Shown here: in pieces, positions 60,610-64,000 of the stretch
Layout of the letters: each line of letters opens with the position of its first letter
How positions within the stretch are numbered: position 1 is the stretch's first letter
Assembly: GCF_022921075.1 (NCBI RefSeq)
Contig: NZ_CP095050.1
Location: 2,542,001-2,606,000, forward strand
Origin: Hymenobacter sp. 5317J-9
GTDB lineage: Bacteria; Bacteroidota; Bacteroidia; Cytophagales; Hymenobacteraceae
Direction of reading: 5' to 3'
DNA: 64,000 nt
The notes under the pieces: model-generated
What the model was told of the DNA's origin: nothing
Seen by the model: the letters and a program-made list of their open reading frames with translations, nothing else
Databases searched by the model: none
Made by a program: the position numbers and the translations under genes

Positions 60610-61173
60610 CTACTTCACGCGCTCAACGTAGCTGTAGTCGCTGGTTTTGATGCGGATTTTGGTGTCCACGTCAATGAACAGCGGCACTTGGATGCGGGCG
60701 CCGGTTTCCACCGTGGCGGGCTTCAGGGTGTTGGTGGCGGTGTCGCCGCGCAGGCCGGGCTCGGTGTAAGTAACCACCAGGTCCACGGTGGTGGGCAGCT
60801 CGGCGGTGAGGGGCATCTCGGTTTCGGCGTGCATGAGGATGGTCACGTCCTGGCCTTCCTTCATCAGGTCGGCAAAGGGCACCATTTCCTCGGGCAGCAC
60901 CACCTGCTCGAAGTCCTCCTTGTTCATGAAGGTGTAGCCGTAGTCGTCCTTGTACAGGAACTGGTGGGGGCGCTGCTCCACGCGAGCCGTTTCCACCTTC
61001 ACACCGGCGTTGAAGGTGTTGTCGATGGTGCGGCCGGTTTTGATGTTGCGCATCTTGGTGCGCACGAAGGCGGGGCCTTTGCCGGGCTTCACGTGCTGAA
61101 ACTCGGTGATGACGTGCAGCTCGTTGTTGTAGTTGAGTACGAGCCCGTTGCGAAAGTCGGCGGTTGATGCCAT
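60610..61173 (-). CDS. efp: Elongation factor P
   Basis: EF-P relieves ribosome stalling at polyproline stretches. The 187-residue protein begins ASTADFRNGLVLNYNNELHV and carries the loop residue K32 in VKPGKGPAF, the usual site of modification (the modifying enzyme in this organism is not shown here). Three beta domains are expected. The gene is in the efp-accB-accC order typical of many bacteria. Confidence 0.95.
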   Translation of the reverse strand: MASTADFRNGLVLNYNNELHVITEFQHVKPGKGPAFVRTKMRNIKTGRTIDNTFNAGVKVETARVEQRPHQFLYKDDYGYTFMNKEDFEQVVLPEEMVPFADLMKEGQDVTILMHAETEMPLTAELPTTVDLVVTYTEPGLRGDTATNTLKPATVETGARIQVPLFIDVDTKIRIKTSDYSYVERVK

Positions 61174-61279
61174 GGGGTTAAACTTTTAAGCAAATGGCCC
61201 GAAGCCACTGGCTTGTTGGTGGGGAATTCTATTTAGCCGAAGCCGAAGAAAGCTGTCAGCGTCCTAATTGATTTAAAAA

Positions 61280-61318
61280 GGGAAAGCCGTTAGCAGCTAC
61301 AAAGCTAACGGCTTTCAA
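61280..61318 (-). terminator. Terminator after fabH
   Basis: A 13-base perfect stem (61282-61294 with 61304-61316) and a nine-base loop precede a T run on the minus strand. It lies directly after the fabH stop and separates fabH from efp. Confidence 0.88.
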
Positions 61319-62332
61319 CTACTTACCAGCGGCGACTTTGTCGCCGTCGTAGGCCCATTTGAGGTAAATGGAGCCCCAGGTGAAACCGCCCCCGAAGGCG
61401 GCCAGCACTAGGTTGTCGCCGCGGCGCAGCTGGCTTTCGTAGTCGGCCAGGCACAGCGGAATGGTGCCGTTGGTGGTGTTGCCGTAGCGGTCAATGTTCA
61501 GCATCACCTTTTCAGGCCCCACGCCCATGCGATTGGCGGTGGCATCGATGATGCGCTTGTTGGCCTGGTGCGGCACCAGCCAAGCCACGTCGTCTTTGCC
61601 GAGGTGGTTACGTTCCATCACCTGGGCGGCCACGTCGGCCATGCTCTTCACGGCAAATTTGAACACCGTGGCGCCTTCCTGATAGATGTAGTGCTCCTTG
61701 GCGTCCACGGTGGCGTGGGACGGGGGGCGGCGGCTGCCGCCGGCTTTCTGGTGCAGGTAAGCTTCGCCGCTGCCATCGGTGCGCAGCACCTGGTCGAGGA
61801 TGCCAAAGCCATCGGTGCTGGGTTCAAGCAGCACGGCGGCGGCGCCGTCGCCGAAGAGGATGCAGTTGGCGCGGTCGGTGTAGTCCACGATGGACGACAT
61901 CTTGTCGGCGCCCACCACAATCACTTTCTTGTGCGTACCGGCCTGAATGTACTGGGCACCGGTGGCCAGCGCAAACAGGAACGTGGAGCACGCCGCATTC
62001 ATGTCGAAGCTAAACGCCTTGGTGATGCCCACGCCATTGGAAATGATGTTGGCCGTGGCCGGAAACAGCATGTCGGGCGTGGTGGTGGCGCAAATGAGCA
62101 GCTCCACCTCCTCGGGTTTCGTGCCGGTCTTCGCCAGCAGCTGCTGCACCGCTTTAATACCCATCACCGAAGCGCCTTGGTTTTCGCCCTTTAAAATGCG
62201 GCGCTCCCGAATGCCGGTGCGCGACATTATCCACTCGTCGGTGGTGTCAACCATCTTTTCAAGCTCGGCATTGGTGAGCACATAATCGGGCACATAGGCA
62301 CCCACGCCGGTGATGGCAGCAGTTATCTTCAT
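61319..62332 (-). CDS. fabH: Beta-ketoacyl-ACP synthase III FabH
   Basis: FabH condenses acetyl-CoA or a branched acyl-CoA with malonyl-ACP to start fatty-acid chains. The 337-residue product shows the catalytic triad: C115 ([10 protein letters not shown]), His in [10 protein letters not shown] (about 254) and Asn in RYGNTTNGT (about 284). A TACTTTTG element lies 5 nt before the ATG. The gene follows plsX on the same strand but has its own promoter and is separated from plsX by a terminator-like hairpin. Confidence 0.96.
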   Translation of the reverse strand: MKITAAITGVGAYVPDYVLTNAELEKMVDTTDEWIMSRTGIRERRILKGENQGASVMGIKAVQQLLAKTGTKPEEVELLICATTTPDMLFPATANIISNGVGITKAFSFDMNAACSTFLFALATGAQYIQAGTHKKVIVVGADKMSSIVDYTDRANCILFGDGAAAVLLEPSTDGFGILDQVLRTDGSGEAYLHQKAGGSRRPPSHATVDAKEHYIYQEGATVFKFAVKSMADVAAQVMERNHLGKDDVAWLVPHQANKRIIDATANRMGVGPEKVMLNIDRYGNTTNGTIPLCLADYESQLRRGDNLVLAAFGGGFTWGSIYLKWAYDGDKVAAGK

Positions 62333-62337
62333 ACGGG

Positions 62338-62345
62338 CAAAAGTA
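62338..62345 (-). promoter_or_regulatory. TAnnTTTG promoter element for fabH
   Basis: TACTTTTG on the minus strand ends 5 nt before the fabH ATG. It predicts a leaderless or nearly leaderless transcript. Confidence 0.55.
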
Positions 62346-62427
62346 GGCGGGGCAAGCGAGAATTAGGTATGAGGGCCGAAAATGGTCCCGGCCTTCGCGG
62401 CAGGCGCAGGCGCAAAGCCGGCCGGCA

Positions 62428-62464
62428 GGTAAAAAAAATCCGGCCGGAGCCGGAGGTTTTTTAA
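62428..62464 (-). terminator. Terminator between plsX and fabH
   Basis: A short GC-rich stem (TCCGGC with GCCGGA) flanked by A and T runs lies just after the plsX stop on the minus strand and ends in eight T. Confidence 0.7.
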
Positions 62465-62481
62465 CCACCGCAAAGCACGGT

Positions 62482-63423
62482 TCAGGTTTTAAAAGTAGCC
62501 TTTATTTGGTCAACAATGCCCGAGTCGGCCATGTTGAAGCCCTGCACCAGCATGTTGCAGATGGCCAGCGGCGTGCTGCGGCCGTGCCCGATGATGGCGT
62601 TGTCGTTGATGCCCAGGATGGGCGAGCCGCCCACGGCCTCGTAGTTGAACTTGTCGAAAAACGGGTCGTGAATGTGTTTCTCTTCCATCATTTCGTAGAT
62701 GGATTCGGCCATTTTTAGCAGGATGTTGCCCGTGAAGCCGTCGCACACAATCACGTCAGCCTTGTCGTTGAACATGTCGCGGCCTTCCAGGTTGCCCACA
62801 AACTGAATGTGCGGGTTCACTTTCAGGAGTTGATGCGCGGCTTGGGTGATGGGCGTGCCTTTGCCCTCTTCTTCGCCCAAGTTCACCAAACCTACTTTGG
62901 GGCTGGCAATGCCCAGCACGTACTGCGCGTACAGCGAACCCAGCTCGCCGAACTGCTCCAGCATTTCAGGCTTGCATTCGGCGTTGGCGCCCACGTCGAG
63001 CAGGATACCGAAGTTCTGCTTCAGCTTGGGAACGAAGTTGGCAATGGCCGGGCGAATAACGCCGGGCACGGCCTTCACCGTGAGCATGGCGCCCACCAGC
63101 ATGGCACCGGTGTTGCCGGCCGAGCAAAACGCGTCGACCTCGCCGGCCAGCAGCATTTTGTAGCCCACGGCAATGCTGGAGTCCTGTTTTTGCTGGAAGG
63201 CCCGGGCGGGGTGTTCGCCCATGTCGATGATTTGCGATGCGGTCACAAACTCCAGGGCGGCACCGGCCGCGCCGGCGGCGTCGAGCAGGGGCCGCACGGC
63301 ATCTTCCTGACCAATGAGGACGATGGTGGCCCGGCCGGCCAGCTGCTCGGCCGCCTGCAGGGCACCCGCCACGGCGGCTTGGGGGGCAAAGTCGCCGCCC
63401 ATTGCGTCGAGGGCTATTTTCAT
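62482..63423 (-). CDS. plsX: Phosphate acyltransferase PlsX
   Basis: PlsX converts acyl-ACP to acyl-phosphate for phospholipid synthesis. The start at 63423 gives MKIALDAMGGDFAPQAAVAG, the canonical PlsX beginning; the frame is open to 63465 but the upstream residues are not conserved. The 313-residue protein includes FCSAGNTGAMLVGAM and VCDGFTGNILLK motifs. It lies between rpmF and fabH, the usual bacterial rpmF-plsX-fabH order. Confidence 0.95.
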   Translation of the reverse strand: MKIALDAMGGDFAPQAAVAGALQAAEQLAGRATIVLIGQEDAVRPLLDAAGAAGAALEFVTASQIIDMGEHPARAFQQKQDSSIAVGYKMLLAGEVDAFCSAGNTGAMLVGAMLTVKAVPGVIRPAIANFVPKLKQNFGILLDVGANAECKPEMLEQFGELGSLYAQYVLGIASPKVGLVNLGEEEGKGTPITQAAHQLLKVNPHIQFVGNLEGRDMFNDKADVIVCDGFTGNILLKMAESIYEMMEEKHIHDPFFDKFNYEAVGGSPILGINDNAIIGHGRSTPLAICNMLVQGFNMADSGIVDQIKATFKT

Positions 63424-63536
63424 GTACGAGGTGTTTGGATGGTCAGCGGAAAGAGTAGTTACCAAAAGTCCGGCCCCGCTGGCTTATAAAAAGAGCGAAG
63501 CCGGACCGTGGGGCCGCGAAGTAACAACCAAACGCG

Positions 63537-63767
63537 CTATTCGTCGTCGCCGGTGGCGTCGGCAGCCGGGGCTGCGGTCGTTTTCGTGTAGTTTTTGATG
63601 GCCAGCTGGCCGTTGTGGTACAGGTCGCCGTCGACCACGTAGGCCTTGTGGCGCAGGTGCAGCTCGCCCGTGTTGGGGCACAAGGTCACGGCCTTAGGGG
63701 TCAGCTTGTAGTGCGTGCGACGCTTGTCGCGAACGGCGGAAGAGGTGCGGCGCTTAGGATGAGCCAT
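63537..63767 (-). CDS. rpmF: 50S ribosomal protein L32
   Basis: The 76-residue protein begins MAHPKRRTSSAVRDKRRTHY, a clear L32 signature. Only one cysteine (C30 in TLCPNTGELHL) remains of the four zinc ligands found in the C+ form, so this is a zinc-independent version. It also has an acidic C-terminal tail (APAADATGDDE) beyond the usual end. It is upstream of plsX, as in many genomes, and downstream of the DUF177 gene. Confidence 0.92.
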   Translation of the reverse strand: MAHPKRRTSSAVRDKRRTHYKLTPKAVTLCPNTGELHLRHKAYVVDGDLYHNGQLAIKNYTKTTAAPAADATGDDE

Positions 63768-63837
63768 TGTAGGGGAAAATTTAGAGGATTAAGTTTTTGA
63801 GTTGAGAGTTGGGGAGCGACTCGGGGCGCTGACGGAT

Positions 63838-64000
63838 TCAGTTCAGGTTTTTGAGCGCGGCCCAGCGCGGGTCGGCCGGCTCGTCATCATCGGGGCCCTC
63901 GTTTTCGTCGCGAGTCGTGAAGATGAGCTTGGTTTCGGCGTCGGGGTTTTCGTCCTCCTCGTTCTGGAAGCGCGGGTGCAGCTTCTTCATGGGCAGAGCC
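63838..64000 (-). CDS. DUF177/YceD-family protein, C-terminal part (5' end beyond the window edge)
   Basis: The frame is open from the right edge to TGA at 63838-63840 and encodes about 54 residues, including LPMKKLHPRFQNEEDENPDA and the terminal DPRWAALKNLN. The ending matches DUF177 (YceD) proteins, whose genes commonly precede rpmF and which have been linked to 23S rRNA accumulation. The acidic run in the middle is typical. Only the C-terminus is in the window. Confidence 0.85.
   Translation of the reverse strand, partial: ALPMKKLHPRFQNEEDENPDAETKLIFTTRDENEGPDDDEPADPRWAALKNLN

Overview
The window is GC-rich (roughly 63-65% by eye) and comes from a Bacteroidota chromosome, most likely a Hymenobacter-like member of the Cytophagales. 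Supporting features are a Porin_10-type outer-membrane porin, a plant/chlamydia-type long IspG, a SMUG2-type uracil glycosylase, a type III glutamine synthetase, a cysteine-poor ribosomal L32, several lineage-typical small secreted proteins, and repeated TAnnTTTG promoter elements in front of genes. I see no phage, transposase, CRISPR array, rRNA or tRNA gene. This is chromosomal core with small accessory inserts.

Layout. 1-3.3 kb (minus): a partial membrane-anchored protein, then a SMUG2 / Nif3-like / zinc-ribbon operon. 3.3-7.1 kb (plus): lpxK, a porin and miaE. 7.2-14.8 kb (mostly minus): fumarylacetoacetase, a NifU/Mrp iron-sulfur pair, a GH2 glycosidase, a PAP2 phosphatase and a secreted protein usually mislabelled asparagine synthetase B. 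14.9-17.9 kb (plus): an orphan ABC permease, a DUF3298-like secreted protein and an XRE regulator. 18-21.3 kb (minus): mtaB and an LTA-synthase-type sulfatase. 21.5-31.6 kb: glnN, small unknowns, a PAS protein, a quinone oxidoreductase, two thioredoxin-fold proteins, ispG, an AT-rich orphan and MmcQ/YjbR. 31.6-37.5 kb (minus): an M14 carboxypeptidase and leuS. 37.7-45.6 kb (plus): dnaG, a K+ channel, two glycosyltransferases, ribBA and an acetyltransferase cut by an amber codon. 45.6-51.7 kb: cinA, DUF4197, an acidic protein, an N-acetyl sugar amidotransferase and a nitrilase. 52-56 kb: valS and a Xre/RES toxin-antitoxin pair. 56-64 kb (minus): a 2-oxoacid dehydrogenase E2 and the fatty-acid/phospholipid block yceD(DUF177)-rpmF-plsX-fabH-efp-accB-accC.

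The intergenic DNA is the most striking part. At least nine long inverted repeats (25-47 nt arms, some perfect) fill the gaps. Five of them belong to two families sharing a GTCATSCTGAGC...AGCGAAG core. Two others fit so tightly between convergent genes that the repeat ends overlap both stop codons. Many genes have a TAnnTTTG element 3-8 nt before the start codon, which predicts leaderless or nearly leaderless mRNAs. Two genes (leuS and one glycosyltransferase) carry internal low-GC patches suggesting mosaic origin.

The clearest accessory system is the RES/Xre toxin-antitoxin operon with an 18-nt-arm operator palindrome over its promoter. The most speculative is the pairing of a sugar amidotransferase with a nitrilase-fold amidase, where a HisH-type glutaminase would normally be expected.
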